Positions 8,739 to 18,548 of a stretch of DNA of 64,000 nt are shown in pieces (the stretch's first letter is position 1; each line of letters opens with the position of its first letter). The stretch spans positions 62,001 through 126,000 of the forward strand of contig NZ_FOLL01000015.1 in NCBI RefSeq assembly GCF_900112315.1, written 5' to 3'. The notes beneath the pieces are model-generated. The model made no database searches. It saw nothing but the letters and a program-made list of their open reading frames with translations, and was not told the DNA's origin. The position numbers and the translations under genes were made by a program. Source of the stretch: Parapedobacter composti. GTDB lineage: Bacteria > Bacteroidota > Bacteroidia > Sphingobacteriales > Sphingobacteriaceae.

Positions 8739-11206
8739 TCATTCATTCCTCAACGACTCCACCGGATTGGCTACAGCCGCCCGGATGGCCTGTCCGCTTA
8801 CCGTGAGCAGGGCAATGACCGCGGCCACCAGCCCCGCGGCAGTAAACATCCACCACTGGATATCGATGCGGTAAGCAAAGTCTTCCAGCCACTTGTTCAT
8901 CGCCCACCATGCGACGGGCGAAGCAATGACCACGGCTATCAAAACCAATTTGACAAAATCTTTGGAAAGCAACCCTACAATGCCCGACACCGTTGCTCCC
9001 AGCACTTTCCGGATGCCAATTTCCTTGGTGCGCTGGAAAGCAGTGAGTGTAGCCAGGCCGAAAAGGCCTAAGCAGCTGATGAGGATGGTGATAGCCGTTG
9101 CCAGGTTGATGAGTTTTCCGATCTGCCGTTCCTGCTTGTACATCGCTTCCAGCATTTCATCGTAAAAGCGGTACTGATAAGTATCGGCAGGATAAAACTG
9201 CGCCCATTTTTCGCCGATCCGCTTCAATGTGGCCTGCCACCGTGCAGGATCGTGGCCATCCAGTTTAATGTTGAATGAAGAAAGATCTCCTTTATAGGTC
9301 GACAGCACTGTCGGCGTGATCGGTGTGTAAAAGTCCTGCGTGTGAAAATCCTTGACAACGCCGACAACGGGGTGTTTGCTGTTTCCCCGCTGGCCGATGA
9401 ATTGCCCGAGAGCTTCTTCAGGAGTGGTGAAACCGAAGGCCCGGGCTGCGGTTTCGTTGACGATGTACTCGGAAGTGGTGTCCGAGGCACGGATGTTCCG
9501 GCCCGCCAGCAGCTCCATCCGGTACAACGCCAGATAAGCCGTATCGATGGTCTTTTTGAAACTGATGATTTCCACGGGGGCCTCACCTTGGGGCGTATAC
9601 CCGAAAGGGCTGGACGAATAGCCCGATGACAGCGGGGCGGTACCCATGGCTACCTGATCAACCCCCGGCAGGTTCCGGAGCTCGTTCAACAGCGTAAACT
9701 GCTTGTCCTGGTAGCGCGGGTCGGAGAGGTATTTCCACGGCACGTTTACCAGCACGGTGGCGTCTTTATCAAAACCCATGTCGGCCTTCATGGTATGCCG
9801 GAGCTGCGCTCCTACAATAATGGTGCAGATGATGAATATCAGTGCAATGGTAAACTGGAACACAATGAGGATCTTCTGTAGGCTGAAGCGATGGACTGAC
9901 GGAGACACGAAGAAATTTTTGAATACGTCTACGGTCTTTACTTTGGTAATCAGCCAGCTGGGATATAGCCCGGCCAGCAGGGTGGTCAGGAGCACCAGGC
10001 CCAGCATAAATCCCAAGAACAGGAAGATGTTGTCCGCCGCTGTGACGCCAGCGGGGATGATGTCGTCCAGCAGCCAGAACGCCAGGCGGCCGAGGCAGAA
10101 AGCCAGTACTGAGGCAATCAAGGCCGTCAGCAACGTCTCACTGAGAAACTGGCCGATCAGTTGCGGGGAGCCGCCGCCGAGCGTTTTCCGTACGCCGATT
10201 TCTTTGCCACGTTGGGGGATTTGTGCAACGCTCATGTTGATGTAGTTGATGCAGGCGAGGATGAGCAGGAACGCCCCGATACCGATCAGTCCATATAGCA
10301 CGGGTTTACTGGTTTTGCTTACGTTTGCACTGTCAGACACGTTGGTCGAAAAATGGACGTCCCTGATAGGCAGGAGTTCATATGACCGTATCCGGGGGGG
10401 ATATTGGCATTTCCCCCGCTTTTCCGTTCATCTTCAAAGGCTTTCCAATGCCTCGCATCCAGTTCGTTGATCTGATCCAGCTTGGTGCGAACATCCACTC
10501 CACCCTGGAGTTGCAGGTAAAGCCGGTCGCTCCCGTTGGTGTTGGTCCATACGTAGGTATCATAGGCCACTCTCGGCAGTACGACAAACTCTTGTGCCGT
10601 AAACTCCGAGGGCGTAAAATAATCGGCCACTATTCCCGTAACCGTGCGCACCACAGTATCCTGCCCGTAGTAGGTGATGGTCCGATGAAGCATGTCCTCC
10701 GTTTGGATATCCGGGAAGTATATGGCTGCCCGGCTTTGGGTGAGTACCACGCTTTCCGGGGCATCCAATGCCGTATGCTTATTACCGGCCAGCCAGGCGT
10801 ACGGAAGCATCTTGAAATAAGAAGCATTGGTGGCTACAATGCCACTTGGGTCTTCCTGGATAAAAGCGGCCTGGTTTTGCCGCTTGATTTCAACGCTGCT
10901 TACCCATTTGCCGAATACCGGCACCACATGCTGCACCCCCGCGAGCTCTTCTTCGATGCCCTGATACAGCGGCGCCGACACCCCGCCCATCCTTGATTCC
11001 CTGCCTTCTCGGCTGAATGCGCTGATTACCTTATAAATGCGGTCACTGTTCGGTAGGTTTGCATCGTAGCTGAATTCATGATCAATGATCCGGTAAATGA
11101 CCCAGCACGCGCTGATGCCGATGGCCAGCCCCAGGATATTTAACGCTGTAAACAGTCGGTTACGCCACAGGTGGCGGAGGGTGAGCTTGAGATCGTTCAT
11201 GTTCAT
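8739..11206 (-). pseudogene. MacB/FtsX-like ABC permease B, single frameshift at a G7 tract
   Basis: Two frames together give a full ~820-residue MacB-like permease. The N-terminal half (11206 to about 10390) has TM1 in LTLRHLWRNRLFTALNILGL and the MacB_PCD periplasmic domain. The C-terminal half (about 10390 to 8739) has LIGIGAFLLILACINYINMS, FtsX helices and the ending NPVESLRNE. They are out of phase across seven G on the plus strand (10394-10400); one more G would restore SYELLPIRDVHFSTNVSDSA. Slipped-strand phase variation, fixed mutation or a homopolymer sequencing error are all possible. It follows permease A by 61 bp, so the two are probably co-transcribed. Confidence 0.85.
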
Positions 11207-11267
11207 GTTTTTTATTTGCTTTGGATCGTGCCCTATGATGAAAATGCCTGTCTTTATATAGCAAAAA

Positions 11268-13673
11268 CTATTCGTCCCTTAAACTATCCACCGGATTGGC
11301 TGTTGCTGCCCGTATCGCTTGCCAGCTAACCGTGAGCAGCGCAATCACCACGGCCGCCAGCCCCGCGGCAGCAAACATCCACCACTGAATATCGATGCGG
11401 TAGGCAAAGTCTTCCAGCCACTTGTTCATCGCCCACCATGCAATGGGGGAGGCGATGACAACGGCGACCAGTACCAACTTCACGAAGTCAGCCGAGAGCA
11501 ACCGCATAATGCTTGAAACGGAGGCCCCCAGCACTTTACGGATACCGATTTCTTTTACGCGCAAACTGGTGGCATGTACCACAAGTCCAAATACGCCCAA
11601 TGCCGCCAAAAGCATGGTGAGGAGGCTAAATCCGCCAAATATTTCCTGGAGTTTTTCCTCCGCTTCGTATTGTTTCGCCAACGTTTCCCTGACGATCTGC
11701 ATGTCGATTAATTTGTCTGGGTAAAGGCTTTTCCAGATGGCCGCTACAGACCGCATGACACGCTGGGATGTTCCCGGCCGACTGCGAATGAGCAACGGGC
11801 CGTACGAGGGATTCCGCTGCCCGACGATCACGGTGGGTACCGTGGCGTTATGCAGCGACTCGCTGTTGAAATCGTCAATGATGCCCACGGGTATGATCTT
11901 GGCTTCATGCAGCGGTACGTTCAATTGTGTTATGCCGAGCATATGTGCGGTGCTGGCCGTTATTAGGCAGGGGCGTATGCTATTGAACGCTGCATCCAAG
12001 TCTGTCGCCTCAATAGCATCGCCGGGCTTCGATCCGTTCAGGAAGCGCCCTTCCTTCAGCCGCAGGCCTAGGGTTTGAGCCATATCCGGATCGCCTGCGA
12101 TATACCAGAGGTCGGTTTTATTTCCTGGGTCACGCGGGTCGTCAATGAGCCTGGTCATGTAGCCCGCGCCATCGGTTGGCAGCCACGTGCTAAAGCTCGC
12201 TGAGAGGATGTCGGGGTGTTGCGCCAACTCAGCTTTCAACACGCTGGCTTTATTGTCCCACGATACGTGATTGAGGCTAAGCAGCCCTTCCGTATCGAAG
12301 CCTACATCCTTGTTTTTCAGGAAGTCTACCTGGTGCTGTACGACAAACAGCGCTACCAGGATACCGATGGATAGGGCAAACTGTGTGACCACCAGTGCTT
12401 CGCGCAACCCCTTTTGGTTCGTGCTTCGTTCTTTCAATACCTGGTTGATGCTCCCTACTGCGCGGAATCCGGATACAAGCCACGCAGGATATAGGCCGCT
12501 AAACAGACAAATCAGCAAGAAAACCAAAAAAGCTGCGGTGAGGTAGGGCCAGCCCGCACCGAAACGGAATGCCAGCGGATGTCCGATGAAATGCTGCAAT
12601 GAAGGAAGCACGAGCTGATAACATAAGCAGGCGATTAGCCCCGCTGCACTGAACGTGAGCAGCGATTCAATCAATGACTGTCCCGTGATTTGGCGTCGCG
12701 ATGCACCCAATATTTTATGGACGCCGGTTGTCTTTAGCCGACTGCTGGCGCGCGCTGTACTTAAGTTGATGTAGTTGATACAGGCAATCAAAAGCAGCAT
12801 GGCCGCAACCGCCATGAAGATATAACTGTGTCTTATGTTGCCTTTAACCAATTGGTAAGCGGGGAAATCGGTTTTCAGGTAGATGTCTTCCATGGGCTGT
12901 AACCCGAACTGCAATCCCTTGTCGTTCTCGGGGATATCCCGGTACCAGGCATTGATCTTCCGCTCAAATTCCGTTGGGTCGGTTCCATCGCGCAGCAGGA
13001 CGTAGTGCCTTGCATAATGCGCACCGCGGCCGCCGTTCGTCAGTTCCTGCTCGGTGCGTTCATGCAGCAAAAGCGCATCCGCGCGTAGGTGAGTATTCGG
13101 CGGCAGGTCTTTCATTACTCCTGCTATGACATATTCATTGGGTTCGTCATATTGTGGTACATCGTAGATACGCTTACCCAAGGGATTGGTGCCCGAAAAA
13201 TGGGTGTTGCTGAATCGTTGGGAGATGACGATTTTCTTGATGTCGCGGCTCGGCGTCAGGTCCTGATGGGAAAGGAGCCGGATGTCAAGCAACTGCATGA
13301 CGGCACTATCCGCATGGAGCATTGTCGCTTTGAGCGGTACTGGACCTGCTTTGTCGATTTTCAGGTGGATGGGTGCGGGGTAGATTTCGCTGTAATCTAC
13401 CACTTCCGGAAACTGATGCTTTAAAGTTGGAGCAAGCGTAGCAAATACGGTTCCTCCCTTTTGGCTGTAATCTCCACTGTTCTCTCGGATGGAGAGTAGC
13501 CTGTACAGGTTTTTCGAATGGCTCCAATGGGTATCATAAGATAGTTCGTCAAATACGACCGCACCGATCAGCAGGCAAGACGTCAAGCCTAACGTAAGCC
13601 CTAAAATATTGATGATGGTGTACAGCTTTCCTTTCAGCAGCGTGCGAAAGGCGATTTTCAGGTTACACTTCAT
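11268..13673 (-). CDS. MacB/FtsX-like ABC transporter permease A
   Basis: This is an intact 801-residue permease. TM1 follows KIAFRTLLKGKLYTIINILG, the periplasmic MacB_PCD domain covers residues ~45-270, and the first FtsX block contains AVAAMLLLIACINYINLSTA. A second periplasmic domain precedes the C-terminal FtsX block ending NPVDSLRDE. Two-domain permeases of this kind export or mechanically release substrates with a LolD/MacB-type ATPase and a MacA-like adaptor; both partners occur here (14951-15625 and 48065-49318). The last ~100 residues are nearly identical to permease B. Its upstream region carries the TGTCC operator pair at 13906-13943. Confidence 0.9.
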   Translation of the reverse strand: MKCNLKIAFRTLLKGKLYTIINILGLTLGLTSCLLIGAVVFDELSYDTHWSHSKNLYRLLSIRENSGDYSQKGGTVFATLAPTLKHQFPEVVDYSEIYPAPIHLKIDKAGPVPLKATMLHADSAVMQLLDIRLLSHQDLTPSRDIKKIVISQRFSNTHFSGTNPLGKRIYDVPQYDEPNEYVIAGVMKDLPPNTHLRADALLLHERTEQELTNGGRGAHYARHYVLLRDGTDPTEFERKINAWYRDIPENDKGLQFGLQPMEDIYLKTDFPAYQLVKGNIRHSYIFMAVAAMLLLIACINYINLSTARASSRLKTTGVHKILGASRRQITGQSLIESLLTFSAAGLIACLCYQLVLPSLQHFIGHPLAFRFGAGWPYLTAAFLVFLLICLFSGLYPAWLVSGFRAVGSINQVLKERSTNQKGLREALVVTQFALSIGILVALFVVQHQVDFLKNKDVGFDTEGLLSLNHVSWDNKASVLKAELAQHPDILSASFSTWLPTDGAGYMTRLIDDPRDPGNKTDLWYIAGDPDMAQTLGLRLKEGRFLNGSKPGDAIEATDLDAAFNSIRPCLITASTAHMLGITQLNVPLHEAKIIPVGIIDDFNSESLHNATVPTVIVGQRNPSYGPLLIRSRPGTSQRVMRSVAAIWKSLYPDKLIDMQIVRETLAKQYEAEEKLQEIFGGFSLLTMLLAALGVFGLVVHATSLRVKEIGIRKVLGASVSSIMRLLSADFVKLVLVAVVIASPIAWWAMNKWLEDFAYRIDIQWWMFAAAGLAAVVIALLTVSWQAIRAATANPVDSLRDE

Positions 13674-13836
13674 TTTTTTAGTGTTCGGTGGCGAATGAAC
13701 AGTGTCCGGTGACCTGCCGTTATTGCCTGTAGTCGTTTATACGTCTTTATTCATTTATCGTTGTTCCTCGATCGCTGTTCCTGTAACTTTCTCTTTTTCC
13801 ACCCATTACTGACCACCCACCGCCAATCAATAAACA

Positions 13837-13852
13837 GGCAGCAACTGGGCCA
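13837..13852 (-). promoter_or_regulatory. candidate -24/-12 (sigma-54) element of permease array
   Basis: On the minus strand TGGCCCAGTTGCTGCC has GG and GC separated by the ten bases expected for a sigma-54 promoter. It lies 53 bp downstream of the proximal TGTCC palindrome. The same GG position recurs 52 and 53 bp from the palindromes of the ABC ATPase and the adaptor genes, but those two lack the GC at -12. The sigma-54 call is inference. Confidence 0.4.
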
Positions 13853-13905
13853 AAAATATAAAGAATTAACAGTGAGCTGGTTATGAGGGCTTGGTGCTGA
13901 AATAG

Positions 13906-13943
13906 TGTCCGTTTCCGGACACTTGGCTGTGCGGATGCGGACA
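13906..13943. promoter_or_regulatory. tandem TGTCC-N6-GGACA operator, permease array
   Basis: TGTCCGTTTCCGGACA (plus strand, 13906-13921) is a near-perfect palindrome. A weaker copy, TGTGCGGATGCGGACA, follows at 13928-13943, 22 bp centre to centre, about two helical turns. It lies between permease A (leftward) and the ketopantoate reductase gene (rightward, start 13999). Equivalent pairs occur at 15787-15823 and 49433-49469. Confidence 0.75.
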
Positions 13944-13998
13944 AGATAGTCGTATAGTTCCCGCTTGCTCATACGGATGTTTTTCGTACTTTTGATGT

Positions 13999-14925
13999 GT
14001 GGACTCCCGTACAATTAAAAACGTCTATTTTCTCGGATTAGGGGCCCTTGGCACCATGTACGCCTCGAAACTCCATGCACTGGATGATTCGCTGGTAAAA
14101 GTTGTCGTTGATGAAGAGCGAAAGCGTCGGTATGAACAGAAAGCCATTTTGGTAAATGAACAACCCTATCGGTTTCAGTATCTCACGCCGTCTTCTGAGG
14201 CACCCGTGGCCGATCTGGTAATCATCGCGGTAAAAGAATACCAGTTGGCAGATGCGCTTCCGCTGCTGAAACCCTTTGTGGGCCAGCATACGTGTTTTTT
14301 GTCGCTGCTGAACGGGATTTCCAGCGAAAAAACCATTGGAGAGGCTTACGGGATAGAGCGCGTACTGTATGCATTCGGCATTGCAATGGACGCGCAACGC
14401 ACGGGCCGGGACGTTAGCTATACCGATATGGGGCACATGGTGTTCGGTGAGGCTGACAATGCCGTGAGCCCACGGGTAAAGGCGATTAAAGCGCTGTTTG
14501 AAGCTGCGGCTATCCCTTATCAGGTTCCGCCCGATATCCATCAAGCCATGTGGTTTAAATTTATGGTCAATGTCGCGGTCAATCAGGTGTCGGCTTTGTT
14601 GCGCATACCATTCGGAGTGTTTGCAAAATACCAAGAGGCGCGTGCATTGCTGATCCAAGCGGCACAGGAAGTTCAGGAGGTGGCGCAGCGGAAGGGCATT
14701 GATTTAACTGAAACAGCTATTGGCAAGATGGTAGATACCATTCTATCACTCAACCCTGATGGTAAGACATCTATGCTGCAAGATGTAGAAGCACAGCGGC
14801 CAACGGAATTGGAGACATTTGCCGGAGAGGTTATTCGTCAAGGGGAAGCCTTAACCGTTGCCACGCCAATTAACCGGTTTCTCTATAACGCACTTGCGTT
14901 GGTGGAGAAAGGATATTCGGGATAA
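13999..14925 (+). CDS. ketopantoate reductase-like (ApbA/PanE) protein
   Basis: This 308-residue protein starts at GTG 13999. The N-terminal Rossmann fold has GLGALGTMYASKL (residues ~12-25; the family has GxGxxG) and the ADLVIIAVKEYQ strand. The C-terminal helical domain carries MWFKFMVNVAVNQVSALL, matching the conserved K-x-N-x-x-N catalytic helix. ApbA/PanE enzymes reduce 2-dehydropantoate to pantoate with NADPH. Paralogues act on other 2-keto acids, and with no pantothenate gene nearby the substrate is not certain. Confidence 0.85.
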   Translation: MDSRTIKNVYFLGLGALGTMYASKLHALDDSLVKVVVDEERKRRYEQKAILVNEQPYRFQYLTPSSEAPVADLVIIAVKEYQLADALPLLKPFVGQHTCFLSLLNGISSEKTIGEAYGIERVLYAFGIAMDAQRTGRDVSYTDMGHMVFGEADNAVSPRVKAIKALFEAAAIPYQVPPDIHQAMWFKFMVNVAVNQVSALLRIPFGVFAKYQEARALLIQAAQEVQEVAQRKGIDLTETAIGKMVDTILSLNPDGKTSMLQDVEAQRPTELETFAGEVIRQGEALTVATPINRFLYNALALVEKGYSG

Positions 14926-14950
14926 TTGCGTCTTACCGTTCGCATCGCCG

Positions 14951-15625
14951 CTAACCGACAGTTTCCATCAGTACTCGTCCGTCCAGCATCCGGATGATAC
15001 GATCGGCATAACGGGCATCGTGCTCGCTGTGCGTTACCATAACGATGGTCGTGCCGGCTTCGTTGAGTTCAGTGAGCAGTTGCATCACTTCATTGCCATT
15101 ATTGGAATCGAGGTTGCCTGTCGGTTCGTCGGCCAGAATAAGTTTGGGCCGATTTACAACTGCACGGGCCACCGCTACACGCTGCTGCTGGCCACCGGAA
15201 AGCTGTTGCGGAAAGTGGTTACGCCGATGCATGATCTGTACTTTTTCCAGCACCTCCTCCACTCGTTTCTTTCGCTCGGCAGCAGGCACTTTGGTGTAGA
15301 TGAGCGGCAGCTCTACGTTTTCGAATACGGTAAGTTCATCGATGAGGTTGAAGCTCTGGAAGACGAACCCGATGTTGTGCTTGCGCAGGTCGGAGCGTTT
15401 CCGCTCGTTGAAGTTTGCCACTTCAATGCCATTAAATAGGTAGCTGCCGCTGTCGAGATCGTCAAGCAACCCCACAATATTAAGCAAAGTCGATTTGCCG
15501 CAGCCCGATGGGCCCATCACGGCCACAAATTCGCCCTCCTTTACATGGATGCTTAAGTTGTTGAGTGCCATGGTTTCCACCTCTTCGGTGCGGTAAAATT
15601 TTTGCAGTTCGGTAATCTTGATCAT
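14951..15625 (-). CDS. ABC transporter ATP-binding protein (MacB/LolD type)
   Basis: This is a 224-residue ABC ATPase with Walker [13 protein letters not shown] (near residue 40), Q-loop [18 protein letters not shown], signature [14 protein letters not shown], Walker [14 protein letters not shown] and H-loop [11 protein letters not shown]. The insert after the Q-loop and overall length match the LolD/MacB/FtsE group, which drives FtsX-type permeases. It is separated from its likely permeases (11268-13673 and relics) by the reductase gene and has its own operator pair at 15787-15823. The adaptor with matching operators lies 33 kb away. Confidence 0.95.
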   Translation of the reverse strand: MIKITELQKFYRTEEVETMALNNLSIHVKEGEFVAVMGPSGCGKSTLLNIVGLLDDLDSGSYLFNGIEVANFNERKRSDLRKHNIGFVFQSFNLIDELTVFENVELPLIYTKVPAAERKKRVEEVLEKVQIMHRRNHFPQQLSGGQQQRVAVARAVVNRPKLILADEPTGNLDSNNGNEVMQLLTELNEAGTTIVMVTHSEHDARYADRIIRMLDGRVLMETVG

Positions 15626-15718
15626 ATTATGTTGCTTTATAGCAGCCGCCCACCAACCGGTGGCATGTGCGTGGTTCTTTGCCGTTTAATCGTTGTTCGT
15701 TATTGTTCAAGCCACCCT

Positions 15719-15734
15719 ATACATTATCGTTCCA
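15719..15734 (-). promoter_or_regulatory. candidate promoter element of ABC ATPase
   Basis: On the minus strand TGGAACGATAATGTAT begins 52 bp downstream of the TGTCC palindrome, the position equivalent to the TGG elements of the permease and adaptor genes. The GG of a -24 box is present; the GC of a -12 box is not. The fixed spacing supports function more than the sequence does. Confidence 0.35.
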
Positions 15735-15786
15735 ATTTTTCAAATTGCCCATAATCAGCCGCATGAAGTATTCATGATTTGAGGAC

Positions 15787-15823
15787 TGTCCGATATCGGA
15801 CACCTGTTGTCCGCTTGCGGACA
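15787..15823. promoter_or_regulatory. tandem TGTCC-N6-GGACA operator, ABC ATPase
   Basis: TGTCCGATATCGGACA (15787-15802) and TGTCCGCTTGCGGACA (15808-15823) are two strong 16-bp palindromes, 21 bp centre to centre. They lie about 160 bp upstream of the ABC ATPase start. The first is base-for-base identical to the site in front of the MacA-like adaptor at 49433-49448. It is the best-preserved pair in the window. Confidence 0.85.
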
Positions 15824-15927
15824 GGGGAGTGGCCGCCGCAAGGAGATTGCAGAAGCTATCAACCGTGATGTAGCTTTTGGCCCTTCAGGGTGGTTTTGTT
15901 TGTTTGTCTTAGCGGAATGGCGGCCTT

Positions 15928-16571
15928 TCAGCTGCGGGCGGGGACATGCACGTGCCTGCTGTCGGACACCGCGTCTCCGGTGTAGGACACGGAAAAGCCG
16001 ACGACATGCGCCTCGAAGGAATGCCAGTCCTTGTCATGCGATAGTTCGCATTCACCGGCATCGCGGGTAGCCGCATTGAAAAAGGGCCACCAGTAATCTT
16101 CCGAGGTCGAATACACGGCGAGTGACAGCAGGTCTGCTGCATGGCCCGGCGCGTTGCCGGTGTCTGTATCCCAGCTGACACGGAGGCCAGTGTCGGTCCA
16201 TTCGGCGGCCAGGCTTTTGATTCCGGCGAGGTTACCCTTGCTTATTTGCAGGTTATCCCAGTCGATTTCCAGGTCGGGATACTGGCCTTTAATTGCATGT
16301 TTTTTGTTGATGGACAGCGCGAGGTTAAAGGCGCTCATGTTCAACGGTTCCGCCGCATACCGGAAGCCCATGCGGATGAAGAGTTTCAACGGCGTCAGTA
16401 CGCTCATGATGAGTTTCATTGCCTGTTCATTGGCCAACCGGGCCTCGCTGCGCGGTTTGTGGCTCTTGCGCGGTAGTCCGCGGATTACATCGAGGCCTTT
16501 CCATTTATAGCCCACACGCTTCCCACCTTTCCGCTGAAGCTGCCATTTGGCCCGTTCTTGAATATTGCCAT
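15928..16571 (-). pseudogene. DUF6266 family protein, copy 2, N-terminal frameshift
   Basis: The natural start ATG at 16571 gives MAIFKNGPNGSFSGKVGSV, the same opening as copy 1. One missing base near 16513 breaks the frame just before GYKWKGLDVIRGLPRKSH. From there a clean frame runs 195 codons to 15928, closely matching copy 1 through NEQAMKLIM, EPLNMSAFNLALSINKKHAI and SRHVHV. Translation could in theory initiate at the internal ATG overlapping 16515, losing the glycine-rich N-terminus. I treat it as a pseudogene; a one-base sequencing error would make it intact. Confidence 0.65.
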
Positions 16572-16676
16572 ATCCTGTTTCCTGAATGGTTATTACCCAA
16601 AGGTACGACGTTTTTTAGAAGTATAAAATATATATCGTATTTTAAAAGTATATTATTCGTATTAAATTCGTATTTG

Positions 16677-16732
16677 CCCCTGTAAAGTCCCTATAAAATA
16701 CCTATAATGTACGGATAATATACTTATTACTT
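16677..16732. repeat. conserved DUF6266 upstream region, copy 2
   Basis: CCCCTGTAAAGTCCCTATAA to TTATTACTT corresponds to 7651-7707. The 320-bp gap from 16572 to 16891 is otherwise AT-rich and contains no credible gene. Confidence 0.55.
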
Positions 16733-16891
16733 AAGGATGCGTTGGCTGTACTTTCTGGAAACTGTGGGGAAATCATGAATTCCTTTTGCAGGCAGGGCAG
16801 TGGTGAATAAAGGTGCTGCGGATTAAAAACGATTATTATTGTATATCAACGCAACTTTGTCTAAGTTTAGGCACAACAATATGCAATCGCT

Positions 16892-18489
16892 ATGGCAGCT
16901 TCACTTTCCCCATTCCCCTATCCTGTGCAGGAACCATTCAGCAAACGGGTGGCTTATTCTCCATGGAATTCGCTATCGACCAGGCACTGGAAATCTACAG
17001 CGGTGGCCTCGGCTTCCTGACCGGATCGCATATGCGCAGTGCCCATGATCTCGGGCAGCATATGGTCGGCATCGGCATGCTCTGGAAGCTGGGCTACTAC
17101 GACCAGGGCCGCAATGAGGACCAGACCCTGTGCGTGGACTGGCAGCAGAAATTATATGCTTACCTGGAAGATACGGGCATCACGTTCACCGTTAACATCC
17201 ACGGTGCGGATGTGTGGGTAAAGGCCTATTACCTGCCGCCCTATGTCTTCGGAAGCGCTCCGCTCTACCTGCTGACGACCGACTTTGCCGAAAACGATGA
17301 GGTTTCACGCACCATCTCTTACCGGCTGTATGACGGTAACACGGCGACTAAGCTGGCGCAGTACATGGTTTTGGGCATCGGCGGCGGAAAACTGCTCGAT
17401 TTGCTGGGTTACGATGCGGAGGTATACCACCTGAATGAGGCCCATGCGCTGCCGGTGGCTTTCCACCTGCACAACGACAAAGCCGAGGTGCACAAACGGC
17501 TGGTATTCACCACGCACACGCCCGAAGAGGCGGGAAACGAGAAACACCCCTTCGACCTATGTTTGGAAATGGGGTATTTCGGCGGATTGTCCAAGGCGGT
17601 TGTGCAGGAAGCCACCGGGATTTATGACGATTCGTTCAACCTCTCCCTCGCCGCATTAAGGCTGGCCAAAGGCGAACGGGGTGTCTGAACTGCACGGGCA
17701 CGTCTCGCGCGGGATGTGGGAGAAGCATGGCGATATCTGCGAGATCGACCACATCACGAATGCGCAGACTACCGCTACTGGGCGGATACCGAACTTTATG
17801 AGGCTGCGGCCCGGGGAGATGATGCTCACCTGGCTGTGCGCAAAAAGGAGCTGAAGAGACGGGCATTCCTTACCGTGGCCGACCAGACGGGGCGGTTTGC
17901 GGGGTATAAGCGCGCCGACCTGCTGCTGCGCGACCGTGAATGGTTCGAGCGGCTGGTGTCGAATACCCAATACCCGGTGCAACTGATCTGGGCGGGCAAG
18001 CCATACCCTGCCGATCAGGGCGCCATTGACCTGTTCAATTCCCTTGTGCAGCTCAGCCACAGGTATCCGAATGTGGCCGTGCTCACGGGCTATGAGCTGG
18101 CCCTGAGCAAGCTATTGAAGCAGGGCGCCGACATCTGGCTCAATAATCCGCGGATACCGCGCGAAGCGTCGGGAACCAGCGGGATGACCGCCGCGATGAA
18201 CGGGGCGCTCAACCTGTCGACCAACGATGGCTGGATACCGGAGTTTATTAAACCGGGTGTCAACGGGTTTTTGGTGCCGGAGGCCGATTACCGGCACCTC
18301 GATGTCAATGAGCAGGATAACCACGATGCCTATCACCTCTATGAGCTGCTCGAGAAGCACGTATTGCCGATGTATTACCAGCGGCAGCAGGAATGGACCG
18401 GCATGGTGAAGCAGAGTATGGCGGATGTCCGTGTGGCGTTTGACAGCGGGCGGATGGCCAGGGAGTATTATGATAAGCTGTATGTATAA
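16892..18489 (+). pseudogene. glgP: alpha-glucan/glycogen phosphorylase, multiply frameshifted
   Basis: The frame from ATG 16892 has the family N-terminus (PFSKRVAY), then loses one T at about 16953. Another frame takes over at MEFAIDQALEIYSGGLGFLT and runs through HLNEAHALPVAFHL and VFTTHTPEEAGNEKH to a stop at 17688. About 90 bp (17665-17757) are out of phase but decode as NGVSELHGHVSRGMWEKHGD before the first frame returns at DYRYWADTELYEAAA. A further in-frame gap removes ~14 residues before RFAGYKRAD, the conserved substrate-binding stretch. The end (SGTSGMTAAMNGALNLSTND, then YYDKLYV) is normal. The enzyme releases glucose-1-phosphate from glycogen; this copy should be inactive. Confidence 0.9.
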
Positions 18490-18548
18490 TCTATAATCCC
18501 TTGGCCGTGTATCTTTCCGGCCCGTGACGGAGCGCCGTCTGTCTCCCG

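Noticed and set aside
13751-14014. 87-codon minus-strand ORF between permease A and the reductase gene
   Set aside because: It runs through the operator palindromes, has no homology I recognise and is replaced in function by the regulatory elements seen there.
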